NCBI GenBank assembly: GCA_020725115.1
Contig: DYFR01000017.1
Span: forward strand, 1-64,000
DNA: 64,000 nt
Direction of reading: 5' to 3'
DNA from: Thiohalomonas denitrificans
GTDB lineage: Bacteria > Pseudomonadota > Gammaproteobacteria > Thiohalomonadales > Thiohalomonadaceae
Shown: piece by piece, positions 1 to 8,467 of the stretch
Numbering within the stretch: position 1 is the stretch's first letter
How the letters are laid out: each line of letters begins with the position of its first letter
Notes under the pieces: model-generated
What the model saw: the letters and a program-made list of their open reading frames with translations, nothing else
Told to the model about the DNA's origin: nothing
Database searches by the model: none
Made by a program: the position numbers and the translations under genes

Positions 1-47
1 CTAATACGTGCAAAACGGCGCTTGCGTGCAGGGAGGAGTCCATATAT

Positions 48-114
48 GGATAAGCAAAGCGCATCCACCGAATCGCCGCCATGAATGGTGGATGCGCTCC
101 GCTTATCCCCCTAC
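48..114. repeat. Inverted pair of repeat family A (GGTGGATGCGCT..CTTATCC)
   Basis: Two copies of a roughly 22-28 bp motif face each other: GGATAAGCAAAGCGCATCC at 48-66 and GGTGGATGCGCTCCGCTTAT from 87. Single copies of the same motif recur at 1111-1141, 8651-8679 and 24741-24769. The copies are intergenic and look like REP-type elements. Nothing else was seen in bases 1-193 apart from a degraded family B scrap at about 168-190. Confidence 0.75.
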
Positions 115-193
115 ACCGCTAATATTCCAAAGTTACGCGCCCCGCTCTCATCAAGATCGTCATTTGAGAACGGGCATCCCTGCCCGATTAATC

Positions 194-583
194 TCAGTAG
201 CCACGATTGGCGTGGCCAGCTCCCAGGTCTTCGTCACTGATCACCGCCCACAGCATGCGTGCCATGGTTTCCGGGGCGATGATGGTGTGGCGGTTGCCGG
301 TGGCCTGCATCTTGGCGCGCAGGTCTTTGCGTACTTCGGGGTTACCGGTGAGGTCGAAGATCACGTCGACGGCACTGCCGAGGGCGACGATTTCGTCGGT
401 GGTCTTGATGGGGATGCCGGCAGCCTGGGCGCGTTGCTTGCCCGGGGTGTCGGAGTTCTGCGCCGCGCAGACGATGCGGATGCCGCGGTCACGCAGGCGC
501 AGCATTTCGTCGAGAAAGCGGCCGCCGATTTCGCCCAGGCCGACGATGGCGATGTCGGCGACGGTTACGCTGCTTTGGGTCAT
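194..583 (-). CDS. Small Rossmann-fold NAD(P)-binding protein
   Basis: This 129-residue protein begins with a dinucleotide-binding fold. Residues 10-22 read DIAIVGLGEIGGR, with the glycines in the expected GxGxxG pattern after a beta strand. A second strand with an AAQN segment follows near residue 40. It resembles the N-terminal half of oxidoreductases such as homoserine or aspartate dehydrogenases, but no catalytic domain follows, so it is either a stand-alone domain family or a shortened gene. The start is well placed behind a GGAGAG ribosome-binding site 4-5 bases upstream. The substrate is unknown. Confidence 0.7.
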   Translation of the reverse strand: MTQSSVTVADIAIVGLGEIGGRFLDEMLRLRDRGIRIVCAAQNSDTPGKQRAQAAGIPIKTTDEIVALGSAVDVIFDLTGNPEVRKDLRAKMQATGNRHTIIAPETMARMLWAVISDEDLGAGHANRGY

Positions 584-731
584 GGTTCTCTCCTCTGGTG
601 TTTGTTGTTGTAGTAATGCTTTCGGAGCATAACCAATGGCAACAGCGTGGGGAACAACTAATGTTCGCCGTGGTTGAGGGGTTAACTCCCTCCGTCACGT
701 TTCCTAGCGCCCTGCGTCTCCCGCAATAATG

Positions 732-746
732 GTATAGTTTTTATAC
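732..746. promoter_or_regulatory. Palindrome upstream of the brnTA remnant
   Basis: GTATA-N5-TATAC lies directly upstream of the truncated brnT start at 748. BrnA-type antitoxins repress their own operon through such inverted repeats, so this is a candidate operator. The assignment rests on position and symmetry only. Confidence 0.4.
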
Positions 747-747
747 T

Positions 748-852
748 ATGCTCGCGTTTGAATTCGACCAGCAAAAAAGCCAGCTCAACCTGGCAAAGTG
801 TGGGATTGACTTTGTTCAGGCCCAGTCCGTCGTGCACGGACTGAAGAGGTAA
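748..852 (+). pseudogene. brnT: Truncated BrnT toxin (N-terminal remnant)
   Basis: The 34-codon frame encodes a protein starting MLAFEFDQQKSQLNLAKCGI. This matches the typical BrnT N-terminus (FEFDxxKSxxNxxKHGIDFxxAQ). Intact BrnT toxins are about 90 residues. Here the frame runs only to VVHGLKR and stops, so the beta-sheet core and the basic catalytic residues are missing. BrnT is an RNase-like toxin neutralised by BrnA. The remaining fragment cannot be active. It still lies immediately upstream of the antitoxin gene, as in intact brnTA operons. An internal deletion joining the 5' part to the downstream gene best explains the structure. Confidence 0.7.
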
Positions 853-858
853 AACTGT

Positions 859-1092
859 ATGAAAGCGAAGAAATTTGATTCCGACTTTGACAGCGGCAAG
901 GACGTTAGCGCGGCCCTGGATGTAGCCAAGGCGCGTCGTCCGTTGCAAAAGCAGAGAAGGGTAAATGTCGATTTTCCAGACTGGATGATCGAATCCCTCG
1001 ACAAGGAAGCCAGCCGGTTGGGGGTGACACGTCAATCGATCATCAAGGTATGGCTGGCCGAACGTCTCGAGCAGTCGGCTGCCAACAGGTAA
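859..1092 (+). CDS. brnA: BrnA-family antitoxin
   Basis: This 77-residue protein has a charged N-terminus and a C-terminal ribbon-helix-helix segment (residues about 36-68, VDFPDWMIESLDKEASRLGV then RQSIIKVWLAERL). That is the CopG/BrnA type of DNA-binding antitoxin. It starts seven bases after the stop of the truncated brnT, behind a GAAGAGGT ribosome-binding site. In intact systems BrnA binds BrnT and represses the operon. Here the toxin is broken, so BrnA is an orphan that may act only as a repressor or as an antidote to a related toxin elsewhere. Confidence 0.8.
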   Translation: MKAKKFDSDFDSGKDVSAALDVAKARRPLQKQRRVNVDFPDWMIESLDKEASRLGVTRQSIIKVWLAERLEQSAANR

Positions 1093-1110
1093 CTTCGAGG
1101 TTCAGGCTTG

Positions 1111-1206
1111 TTGGTGGATGCGCTTCACTTATCCACCCTACATGTCTAGGCCGGGCGATTGCGGCGTCGGAACCGACGCCTCGCCCGATAAATCGGGCTC
1201 CTACAC
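1111..1206. repeat. Family A copy followed by family B hairpin
   Basis: A family A copy at 1111-1141 (GGTGGATGCGCTTCACTTAT core) is followed by a family B inverted repeat at about 1151-1206. The latter has GGGCGA and TCGCCCGATAAATCGGGCTC arms. The pair fills the space between brnA and the convergent cpxA, so the hairpin may also act as a terminator. Confidence 0.65.
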
Positions 1207-1209
1207 AGC

Positions 1210-2508
1210 TCAGGTACGCGCGGGCAAGGGCAAGCGGATGGTGACCAGCAGGCCGCCGTCGGGATGGTTCTCCGCGCTGACGCTGCCGCTGTGGGCCTGG
1301 ACGGCACGGCCGGTGATGGCGAGGCCGAGGCCGTAGCCGCCGCCGGCGCGTTCGCGCGCTTCGCCGACGCGGGCGAAGGGCTCGAACATGCGGCCGATCT
1401 CTTTCGGTGTTACGCCGCTGCCGTGATCGCGCACGGTGATCACGGCAACGCCATTCTCTATGCGCAGCTCGACATTAACCGCCGACTGCGAAGCGGTATG
1501 ACGTACGGCATTGCGCACCACGTTTTCGATGGCGGAGCGCAGCAGCACCGGATCGCCCATCACCGTTATCGCCTCGGCTGTCACCAGCTCCACACTGCGC
1601 TCCCTGGCCTGGGCCTCGAAGTCGGCGTCGGTCACCACCTGCTGCAGCAATTCGTGCAGTGCCACATCGCGCCGCTCCAGTGCCGATTGTCCCGACTCCA
1701 GCCGCGCCACGGACAGTACGTCGGCAATCAGCGCCTCCAGTTCATCGGCCTCCTTGCCGATGCGATCCAGCGACAGCTCGCGATTGCGTTCCGCCAGCTC
1801 CAGGGCGATGCGCAGGCGCGCCAGCGGCGAGCGCAGTTCGTGCGACACGTCACGCAGCAGGCGCTTTTGCGTGTCGAGCAGGTCGCGCAGGTGGTCGGTC
1901 ATCTGATCGAAGTCGCGTGCCAGCGCTTCCACTTCGTCGCCGCCGCTGCGTCCGACGCGCACGGAGAGATCGCCGGCGGCCAGCGCCTGGGCAGCGCGGC
2001 GCAGGCGGCGCAGGCGGCGCGTCAGCAGGGCGGCGAGGCCGTAGCTGACCAGGCCGGTCACGGCTGCCGCTATTAACAGGCGCAACCACCACGGCGTCAG
2101 CGGCAGTTGTCCCGGCTCCAGTTCCTGCACCAGAAATGCCGGCGGCTCTACGTGCGGCAGCGCCGCCGCCAGGATCACGCGACCCCGTCCGGCGGGATGC
2201 ACGCCCGGGGTGATGACCTGGGGCATACGCGGATGGCGCGGCAGGTGCTGACGCAGAACCGGCGCGCCGTTTTCATCCAGCAGTTGCAGGCGCTGGCCGT
2301 CCGGCTGGCTGCGCAGCCAGCGTGCCGTCGCCATCATGCCGCCTTCCTGCCACAGCGCGGCCGCCGTTGTCGCCTTGCTCTCCAGCGCACGTTGCGCGTC
2401 GGCGATCACTTCACCGCCGAACAGGCGCGACACTCCGAACAGCGTGAAGCCGAGCAGCACCGCCGCCAGCCAGAAGGCGAGGAAGATTTTGGTGAACAGG
2501 GAGTTCAT
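1210..2508 (-). CDS. cpxA: Sensor histidine kinase, CpxA-like
   Basis: This 432-residue inner-membrane kinase has a first membrane segment at about 8-27, a short periplasmic loop, and a second membrane segment at about 140-163. A HAMP linker follows, then the H-box SHELRSPLARLR with phospho-acceptor His223. The N box is near 329-338, the G1 box DHGSGV at 361-366 and the G2 box GGGYGLGLAI at 389-398. Its start codon overlaps the stop of the upstream response regulator (ATGA), so the two are translated together. With the divergent CpxP-like gene at 3361 it forms the classic Cpx envelope-stress arrangement. Confidence 0.9.
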   Translation of the reverse strand: MNSLFTKIFLAFWLAAVLLGFTLFGVSRLFGGEVIADAQRALESKATTAAALWQEGGMMATARWLRSQPDGQRLQLLDENGAPVLRQHLPRHPRMPQVITPGVHPAGRGRVILAAALPHVEPPAFLVQELEPGQLPLTPWWLRLLIAAAVTGLVSYGLAALLTRRLRRLRRAAQALAAGDLSVRVGRSGGDEVEALARDFDQMTDHLRDLLDTQKRLLRDVSHELRSPLARLRIALELAERNRELSLDRIGKEADELEALIADVLSVARLESGQSALERRDVALHELLQQVVTDADFEAQARERSVELVTAEAITVMGDPVLLRSAIENVVRNAVRHTASQSAVNVELRIENGVAVITVRDHGSGVTPKEIGRMFEPFARVGEARERAGGGYGLGLAITGRAVQAHSGSVSAENHPDGGLLVTIRLPLPART

Positions 2509-3185
2509 CAGCGCGCCACGTATTGATAGCCGGCGCCGCGCACGGTCTGGATGCGCGGGTTGCCGTCGGGCAGCGGGCCGAGCTTGCGGCGGATCTGCGC
2601 CATGTGGGTTTCGATGCGGCGGTCGAAGGCCTGCAACGCGCGGCCCAGGCCGTCCTCGGCCAGCACGTCGCGCGACACCACATGGCCGGCATGGCGCACC
2701 AGCAGGGTAAGCAGATTGAACTCGGCGCCGGTGAGCACCACTTCGCTGCCGCCGACGGTGACGCGACGGCTCGCTTCATCAAGGGTTATGTCACCTACGC
2801 GCATCACGCCCGCCGGCCCCTCGTCGCCCTGGCGCCGCAACAGGGCGCGCAGGCGCGCCACCAGCACGCGCGGGCTCACCGGCTTGGCCACGTAGTCATC
2901 GGCGCCCAGCTCCAGGCCGAGCACGGTATCGGTGTCCTCGCCGCGCGCGGTGAGCATCAGCACCGGCGTGGCGGTCTTCGGCTTGATGCGCTTGAGCACA
3001 TCGAAACCGTTCATGCCGGGCAGCATCACGTCGAGGATGATGGCATCCCAGGGTTCGGCAAGCGCGCGCGCCTCGCCCTGTGCACCGTCATGCACCGCCT
3101 GCACCGTGAAATCCTCGCCGGCCAGGTATTCGGCCAGCAGTTCGCACAGTGCTTCGTCATCGTCGATCAATAAAATGCGTGACAT
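2508..3185 (-). CDS. cpxR: Response regulator, CpxR/OmpR family
   Basis: The 225-residue protein has a receiver domain (acidic pocket D8-D10, phospho-acceptor D52 in LDVMLPGMNG, conserved lysine in VAKP). An OmpR-type winged-helix DNA-binding domain follows (about 130-225, ending RTVRGAGYQYVAR). The frame is open further upstream, but the start at 3185 gives the normal receiver N-terminus MSRILLIDDD and has a GGAG site in front. The gene overlaps cpxA at its 3' end and is divergent from the cpxP-like gene, its likely target. Confidence 0.92.
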   Translation of the reverse strand: MSRILLIDDDEALCELLAEYLAGEDFTVQAVHDGAQGEARALAEPWDAIILDVMLPGMNGFDVLKRIKPKTATPVLMLTARGEDTDTVLGLELGADDYVAKPVSPRVLVARLRALLRRQGDEGPAGVMRVGDITLDEASRRVTVGGSEVVLTGAEFNLLTLLVRHAGHVVSRDVLAEDGLGRALQAFDRRIETHMAQIRRKLGPLPDGNPRIQTVRGAGYQYVAR

Positions 3186-3360
3186 CTCTACTCCTGAGCC
3201 CGGCGGGCGGTATGCATTGTCACTCACAATCCGCCGCGGAAAATCCCCCTTTGCACTTCTTTGCACTCCCTCGCGTGTCTCCACCCAACTGCAACTGGCG
3301 CGCAGTTATCGTTTGCTCACCCTGCAACGGCAGGAAGCAACCAACCCAAGGAGACACATC

Positions 3361-3825
3361 ATGAAGCGTACCAACAAAGCACTTATCGCTGTACTGGCCG
3401 GTTCCCTGCTGCTCGGCGGCACCGGTGCCGCCCTGGCCTTCGGCGGCCCCGGCAAGGGCGGCTGCGACCGCGGCGGCATGGCGCCGACCCGGGCCGTGAT
3501 GCAACTGGACGGCATCAGCGACGCGCAGCGCAGCCAGCTCGACACGCTGCGCAAGGAGCAGCGCGATGCCATGCGCAAGCAGATGGATGCCATGAGCGAT
3601 GCCCGCGACGAACTGCGCACGGCCATGGACAAGGGCGCCGACGCGGCCACCATCCGCAAGCTGGCCGAGAAGCAGGGCGCCCAGGTGACTGCCATGATCG
3701 TGGCCCGCGCCGAGATGCAGCAGAAGCTGGAGGCGATCCTGACCCCGGAACAGCGCACCCAGCTCAAGGACAAGGCGCCGCAACGCTTCGGCGACGGCAT
3801 GGGCCATCCCCGTCACGGCTGGTAA
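3361..3825 (+). CDS. cpxP: Periplasmic CpxP/Spy-family chaperone
   Basis: This 154-residue protein has a signal peptide (about 1-26, ending ALA). Its body is helical and methionine/charge-rich, with two LTxxQ-type motifs: GISDAQRSQ at 51-59 and LTPEQRTQ at 127-134. Spy/CpxP proteins are cradle-shaped ATP-independent chaperones. CpxP also restrains CpxA. The C-terminus is rich in His and Gly and the N-terminus has one Cys, suggesting possible metal binding. A strong AAGGAG site precedes the ATG. Its divergence from cpxRA supports control by CpxR. A clear CpxR box (GTAAA-N5-GTAAA) was not found in the 175-bp intergenic region. Confidence 0.85.
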   Translation: MKRTNKALIAVLAGSLLLGGTGAALAFGGPGKGGCDRGGMAPTRAVMQLDGISDAQRSQLDTLRKEQRDAMRKQMDAMSDARDELRTAMDKGADAATIRKLAEKQGAQVTAMIVARAEMQQKLEAILTPEQRTQLKDKAPQRFGDGMGHPRHGW

Positions 3826-3849
3826 TCGGCCTTCAGTCCACCCTCTGTT

Positions 3850-3875
3850 GCCGGGGCTGACGCCCCGGCTTTTTT
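3850..3875 (+). terminator. Rho-independent terminator of the cpxP-like gene
   Basis: A GC stem GCCGGGGC-TGAC-GCCCCGGC is followed directly by a T run. It sits 24 bases after the stop codon. Confidence 0.9.
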
Positions 3876-4001
3876 CTGCCATTCACGCCGAGATGGACGA
3901 CCGGAGCCGGCTTCAGCCACCGGCCCTACGGGTACCTGAATCGTGCAACGACGTGATAATTGATCCATATCGGTTTCTGCTGCGCTCAGCGTTCGATTTC
4001 A

Positions 4002-4015
4002 TTGATCGAGGTCAA
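4002..4015. promoter_or_regulatory. FNR/DNR-like box
   Basis: TTGATCGAGGTCAA matches the FNR-type palindrome TTGAT-N4-ATCAA at 9 of 10 fixed positions. It lies about 60 bases upstream of the ACP-like gene, where a class II activator could work. The rest of 3876-4076 shows no gene. Confidence 0.5.
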
Positions 4016-4076
4016 TGTCTGAATATACGATTTCGCTAATATTCGGACTCACTAATCAGCGATCATGGAGGTCAGC

Positions 4077-4385
4077 ATGTGCATCAAGGCGGGCAAGGAC
4101 GAACTGGACTCGGTAAAGAACCTGATGGGCATGGCACTCAAGGCCGTGGTGGCCGAGGCCCTGCACGCTGAACTGGAGGATGTGGTGGAGGAGGCCCGTT
4201 TGGTGGAAGACCTGCGCATGGGCAGCAAGGAAGCCCGGGCTTTGCAGGCCCTCATCGCCGACACCTTTGACGGCGTCCATGTCAATCTCACGGAAACTCC
4301 CACCTATGCCGCCCTGCTGGAGCGCGTGGTATTGAGCGAATTCCAGAACCTTGGCGATGAAGCCGCCTGCGGCCTGGCCGCCTAG
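4077..4385 (+). CDS. Small protein with an acyl-carrier-protein-like pattern
   Basis: This protein of 102 residues is largely helical. The central segment LVEDLRMGSKEARALQALI lines up with the ACP pattern (FxEDLGxDSL followed by a helix). A serine lies where ACPs carry phosphopantetheine, but the DSL motif is degenerate (GSK). The frame also allows a start at 4065, but the GGAGG at 4067-4071 sits just right for the ATG at 4077. It is preceded by an FNR-like site, so expression under low oxygen is possible. ACP homology is inference from pattern only. Confidence 0.6.
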   Translation: MCIKAGKDELDSVKNLMGMALKAVVAEALHAELEDVVEEARLVEDLRMGSKEARALQALIADTFDGVHVNLTETPTYAALLERVVLSEFQNLGDEAACGLAA

Positions 4386-4389
4386 CGGC

Positions 4390-4911
4390 TCACAGATCGT
4401 ATTTGCGTTCCCAGATACTGCCTTCGGCCAGTCCTTTCGCCAGCTTCATCAAGGCCAGCAGGTCGGCGGCGCTGAAGTTGGCCATCAACTGCAACACATC
4501 CCCCGGCGCCAGGCTGCGCTTTTCGATCAGCGCATCCATCGCCGCCTTGTCGTCGACGCCGTCCTCCTGCAACAGAAACGGATTGGCGTGCATCGTGTTG
4601 ATGTCCTCGAATCCGAGCGCATTGTCCTGCGCCCTGTATTGCCGCGCGATGTGTTCCTCTTCCAGAGCCAGCAGAAACGCCTTGTAGATGCCCCAGGAGT
4701 CGGCCGGCGTGAGCCGCACGGCAGCGATCCATGCAGCCACGTCCGGATCGGCGGCGGCAAACAGTTTCTGCCGCTGCACATACAGATCTTCGATCTGTTC
4801 CTGCATGGCATGTTCATCCATGCGATTCTGGATCTTTTCCGACAGGTCCACGGCACGGGCCAGAAACACCAGGAGCCTTTGCTTGGCCGGAGAGTTGGCG
4901 CCTGCGATCAT
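4390..4911 (-). CDS. Hypothetical protein, 173 residues
   Basis: I do not recognise the family. The protein is soluble, mostly helical and acidic, with no signal peptide or metal motif. It has a good ribosome-binding site (AAGGAG seven bases before ATG) and coding base use like its neighbours. It is convergent with the ACP-like gene, with only four bases between the stop codons. It lies downstream of and co-oriented with the phosphoesterase gene across a 55-bp gap that holds a family E repeat. Confidence 0.65.
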   Translation of the reverse strand: MIAGANSPAKQRLLVFLARAVDLSEKIQNRMDEHAMQEQIEDLYVQRQKLFAAADPDVAAWIAAVRLTPADSWGIYKAFLLALEEEHIARQYRAQDNALGFEDINTMHANPFLLQEDGVDDKAAMDALIEKRSLAPGDVLQLMANFSAADLLALMKLAKGLAEGSIWERKYDL

Positions 4912-4931
4912 CAGTTATCTCCTTAAAGGCA

Positions 4932-4963
4932 GTGACAAGTTGCAAGTGACAAGATACAAGTGA
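4932..4963. repeat. Repeat family E copy (GACAAGATACAAG)
   Basis: Tandem variants of TGACAAG(T/A)T(G/A)CAAG fill the gap between two minus-strand genes. Related sequences lie at 53334-53424 and 62743-62838. Confidence 0.55.
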
Positions 4964-4966
4964 AAC

Positions 4967-5794
4967 TCAACAGCGCTTCAGGAACTCGTTCACGGCATGC
5001 TCGACGCTGATCTCCCCCGCCAGCACCGCCTCGTGGTACAGCTTCATCCATGGCCCGACGAACATGCGGGCGTGGCGCAATTCCTCCAGCATCAGACGCG
5101 TCAGCGGGCCGCCCTGATCGAGGAAGCCGCTGGCCACGAAGTCGTGCGCCGCCCGCGGATGGTCGTAGTCGACCCGCACCACCTCGGCCTGCCAGCGCCG
5201 GCCGTCGAAGGTGAAGCGACCGTAACAGGCACGATGGTCTTCGTCGAAGGGCGCGCCCACCGAACCGGTATTGACCACCAGCGTGCCCTCGAACAGCCGC
5301 CACAGCGGCTTGTGGGTGTGCGAGGTGATGAACAGGTCGCGCCGCTCGCCCAGCTTGGCGGGCAGATCCGCCTCTGCCGTGCGCGCCGAGATGCCGTCGC
5401 GGCTGCCGAGGCGCGAGCCGTGGGTGATGTGCAGCGCGCCGCCGTCCAGGTCAGTGAGATCGATGTGGTTGTCCCAGTCGCGTACCTCGGCCACGGCAGC
5501 ACCGAGCTGCGCATGGGTCCAGTGGGCGAAGCGGCGCAGGTCGAAGGTCGAATGCTCGGGGTCGTAGTGCTTTTCGTCGCAGGACAGCACGAAATCCTCG
5601 TGGTTGCCGCGCAGGAAACGGCTGGCCGGAAAACTGCGCTGCAACAGATGCAGACAGGCCAGACTGTAAGGGCCGCGGTTGACGAGATCGCCGTTGACGA
5701 TCAGCTCGTCCGGCCGCCAGCGCGCCACGTCCTCCAGCACCGCCTCCAGCGCCGGGACATTGCCGTGGATATCGGACAGGACTGCGATCTTCAT
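4967..5794 (-). CDS. Calcineurin-like metallophosphoesterase
   Basis: This 275-residue cytosolic enzyme has the full set of dinuclear-metal motifs: SDIHG near residue 8, GDLVNRGP near 35, RGNHED near 62, THGS near 125 and SHTHKP near 157. Such enzymes hydrolyse phosphomonoesters or diesters. This length and the NxGSVGxP motif (NTGSVGAPFDED) place it near the YfcE/MJ0936-like and diadenosine-tetraphosphatase-like branches. The substrate cannot be told from sequence. Confidence 0.85.
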   Translation of the reverse strand: MKIAVLSDIHGNVPALEAVLEDVARWRPDELIVNGDLVNRGPYSLACLHLLQRSFPASRFLRGNHEDFVLSCDEKHYDPEHSTFDLRRFAHWTHAQLGAAVAEVRDWDNHIDLTDLDGGALHITHGSRLGSRDGISARTAEADLPAKLGERRDLFITSHTHKPLWRLFEGTLVVNTGSVGAPFDEDHRACYGRFTFDGRRWQAEVVRVDYDHPRAAHDFVASGFLDQGGPLTRLMLEELRHARMFVGPWMKLYHEAVLAGEISVEHAVNEFLKRC

Positions 5795-5857
5795 GATGCG
5801 GCGACGTTAACCCGATTGGGGTAGACTTGAACACCCCACACCGCCATTCCTGACATC

Positions 5858-6253
5858 ATGAAACGCTATATCTTCCTGCCCCTGCTTCTGATACTGGCCT
5901 TCCCGGCCGGAGCCGACGGTATCGACGACGCTGCCGCCGCGATGGATGCCGGCGATCACAGCCGCGCCCTGCTGCTGCTGCGCCCGCTGGCGCGCGATGG
6001 CAATGCCGACGCGCAATATCTGCTCGGCAGCCTGTTCAGCAGCGGCGGCACCGGCGTGGCACAGGACGGCAAAGAGGCGGTGAAGTGGCTGGAACGCGCC
6101 GCCGGGCAGGGCCATCACCAGGCCGCCAATACCCTGGGCATGATGTATGTCAGCGGCCTGGGGGTGAAGATCGACGAGACTGAGGCGAAAAAATGGTTTG
6201 CCCTGGCGGCGAAGATCGCCGAGGCCAACGATAAGTCCAGCGACTGCGAGTGA
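5858..6253 (+). CDS. Secreted Sel1-repeat protein
   Basis: This 131-residue protein has a signal peptide (about 1-20, cleaved after PAGA). Two to three Sel1-like repeats follow, recognisable as AQYLLGSLFSSGGTGVAQD..AVKWLERAA and AANTLGMMYVSGLGVKIDE..AKKWFALAA. Sel1 repeats form alpha-solenoids that mediate protein contacts in the periplasm. The ATG at 5858 gives the signal peptide. It is divergent from the phosphoesterase. Confidence 0.85.
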   Translation: MKRYIFLPLLLILAFPAGADGIDDAAAAMDAGDHSRALLLLRPLARDGNADAQYLLGSLFSSGGTGVAQDGKEAVKWLERAAGQGHHQAANTLGMMYVSGLGVKIDETEAKKWFALAAKIAEANDKSSDCE

Positions 6254-6280
6254 GGCTTGATGCCCGGCGCTGCTGTTTTC

Positions 6281-6350
6281 GTGGGAGCCCGATTCATCGG
6301 GCGATGTGCCTGTAGCAAGGCTGCTATCGCCCGATGAATCGGGCTCCTGC
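6281..6350. repeat. Repeat family B hairpin
   Basis: GTGGGAGCCCGATTCATCGG and its inverse (CCGATGAATCGGGCTCCTGC side) form a long stem with a 20-base loop. It separates the convergent Sel1 and rubredoxin reductase genes. Related hairpins are at 1151-1206, 30295-30365 and 31328-31396. Confidence 0.8.
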
Positions 6351-6379
6351 ATGTGTACCCCTGGCTATCGCCTGTAATT

Positions 6380-7513
6380 TCAGACGGCCAGCTGCTTCAC
6401 CAGCGCCTGCTTGGCCGCCGTTGCCGCACCGGTGAGGGCGAAGCCGCGCAGTTGGTCACCGTCACGAAACTCCGCCTGCACCCCATCCTCCTGCACGACC
6501 ACTTGCCAGTCGCCGTTGCAACCCGGCGCCGGTGGCAACACCACCACAGGACAGGCCGGCGTCTTCACTGCCACCGGCATGGGCGGATAATTCACTGCCG
6601 CCTCGCGCCCGGCCAGCACCGCCGCCAGGGTGCGCGCCTGTTCCATCAGCGGCAGCACGAAGGGCAGCACCATGCCGTTCACTTCAGCACAGTCACCCAG
6701 CGCATGGACATCCGGCACACTGGCGCGCAGCTGCGCATCGACCACGATGCCGCGGTTGCTGGCCAGGCCGGCCTGCTGCGCCAGACGCGTATCGGCTTGC
6801 AGGCCGATGGCGGACAGCACCACATCAGCGTTTACCTCGCTGCCGTCGGCCAGCAGCAGCCGATAGGCGCCGCCGTTGCGCTCGACGCGCGACACCACGG
6901 TACCGAGATGCCACTGGATGCCGATGGAGCTCAGGGCATCACGTACCGCCGCGCCGGCCTCGCCGGGCAACAGGCGGCCCAACGGATGGGGATCGGGGCC
7001 GATGATGCTGACCTTGTGCCCGGCACCGGCCAGGTCGTTGGCGAACTCACAACCGATGAGGCCGGGACCGATCACCGCCACGCGCTTCGTGCCCTGCAAC
7101 AACGCATGGAACTGCGCATAGTCATCGAGATTGTTCACCGTCAGCACATCGTCCGCACCATCGCCTTCCAGCGGCAGACGGATCGGGCGTGCGCCCACCG
7201 CCAGCACCAGGCGTGAGTAGCTGATGGTCTCGTCGCCGGTCGTGACGGTGTGTGCCACCGTATCGATGGCCTCGACCCGGGTACGCGTCTTGATCACGGC
7301 GTTGTTCTCGGCCGCCATCTTTTCCGCGTCGGCGCTCACCAGTTGCGCCGGTGCCTTGTTGCGCAGCAGCGCATTGGACAGCATGGGCTTGGAATAGAAG
7401 CCTCCGTCGTCCGCCGTGATCATGACCAGCGGCGTGGTGCTGTCCAGCTTGCGAAATTCGCGCGCCAGGGTGTAACCGGCCAGGCCGGTACCGATGATGA
7501 CGATGGGTTGCAT
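6380..7513 (-). CDS. Rubredoxin-NAD(+) reductase
   Basis: This 377-residue FAD enzyme has two Rossmann folds: FAD-binding IIGTGLAG at 6-13 and NAD-binding VIGPGLIGCEF near 147. The FAD-closing motif ALGDCAEV is near 270, and a C-terminal rubredoxin-contact domain follows. Its length fits RubB/AlkT-type reductases. It passes electrons from NAD(P)H to rubredoxin. The rubredoxin gene lies upstream (7707-7871) and rubrerythrin beyond it, all on the same strand. This gives a plausible NADH to rubredoxin to rubrerythrin peroxide-reduction chain. Confidence 0.88.
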   Translation of the reverse strand: MQPIVIIGTGLAGYTLAREFRKLDSTTPLVMITADDGGFYSKPMLSNALLRNKAPAQLVSADAEKMAAENNAVIKTRTRVEAIDTVAHTVTTGDETISYSRLVLAVGARPIRLPLEGDGADDVLTVNNLDDYAQFHALLQGTKRVAVIGPGLIGCEFANDLAGAGHKVSIIGPDPHPLGRLLPGEAGAAVRDALSSIGIQWHLGTVVSRVERNGGAYRLLLADGSEVNADVVLSAIGLQADTRLAQQAGLASNRGIVVDAQLRASVPDVHALGDCAEVNGMVLPFVLPLMEQARTLAAVLAGREAAVNYPPMPVAVKTPACPVVVLPPAPGCNGDWQVVVQEDGVQAEFRDGDQLRGFALTGAATAAKQALVKQLAV

Positions 7514-7581
7514 GCCGTTCTCCTGGGATCAGTCTTCGCCTAACGTAGGGTGTGCAATGCGCACCCTACACTTCAACACCT

Positions 7582-7702
7582 CAACGCAGAGGCGCAGAGG
7601 ACATAGGAGTAATCCATGTATTTTCTCTGCGCTCTTTGCGCCTCTGCGCCTCTGCGTTGGATGTTTTGTTTTCTCTGCGCTCTCCGCGTCTCTGCGGCGG
7701 GA
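7582..7702. repeat. Repeat family C (CGCAGAGGCGCAGAG inverted repeats)
   Basis: AACGCAGAGGCGCAGAGGAC and its inverse (CTCTGCGCCTCTGCGTTGG), plus a further half copy, lie between rubredoxin and its reductase. Seven other family C loci occur in this window. Confidence 0.85.
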
Positions 7703-7706
7703 GCCT

Positions 7707-7871
7707 TCAAATCTCCACCATCTCGAAGTCGGCCTTGGCCACGCCGCACTCCGGGCACTCCCAATCTTCGGGAATGTCGGCCCAGCGGGTGCCGGGGGCG
7801 AAACCCTCGGTCGGGTCACCGGCCGCTTCGTCGTAGATGTAACCGCAAACGATGCACTGGAACTTCTTCAT
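7707..7871 (-). CDS. Rubredoxin
   Basis: A 54-residue electron-transfer protein with the complete Fe(Cys)4 site: C6-x2-C9 ([10 protein letters not shown]) and C39-x2-C42 (CPECG). The usual aromatic core and a GDPxxGxxPGTxWxxxPxxW pattern are present. The ATG follows a GGAGATATGAC leader. It lies 42 bases downstream of rubrerythrin and upstream of rubredoxin reductase, so it is the obvious carrier between them. Confidence 0.95.
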   Translation of the reverse strand: MKKFQCIVCGYIYDEAAGDPTEGFAPGTRWADIPEDWECPECGVAKADFEMVEI

Positions 7872-7913
7872 GTCATATCTCCTGAAAAATTGAATGTGGG
7901 TTCGTCGTCTGGC

Positions 7914-8387
<474 letters not shown>

Positions 8388-8467
8388 TTCCGGTTCTCCG
8401 TGGTTGGCTTGATTCCGCTGGGCTGCGGCACGGAGAGAAGGTTACGGAAGCGGCATAAATAGGTCTA

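Noticed and set aside
682..1035. Minus-strand 117-codon frame over brnA
   Set aside because: It is antisense to the recognisable brnT remnant and brnA and has no ribosome-binding site.
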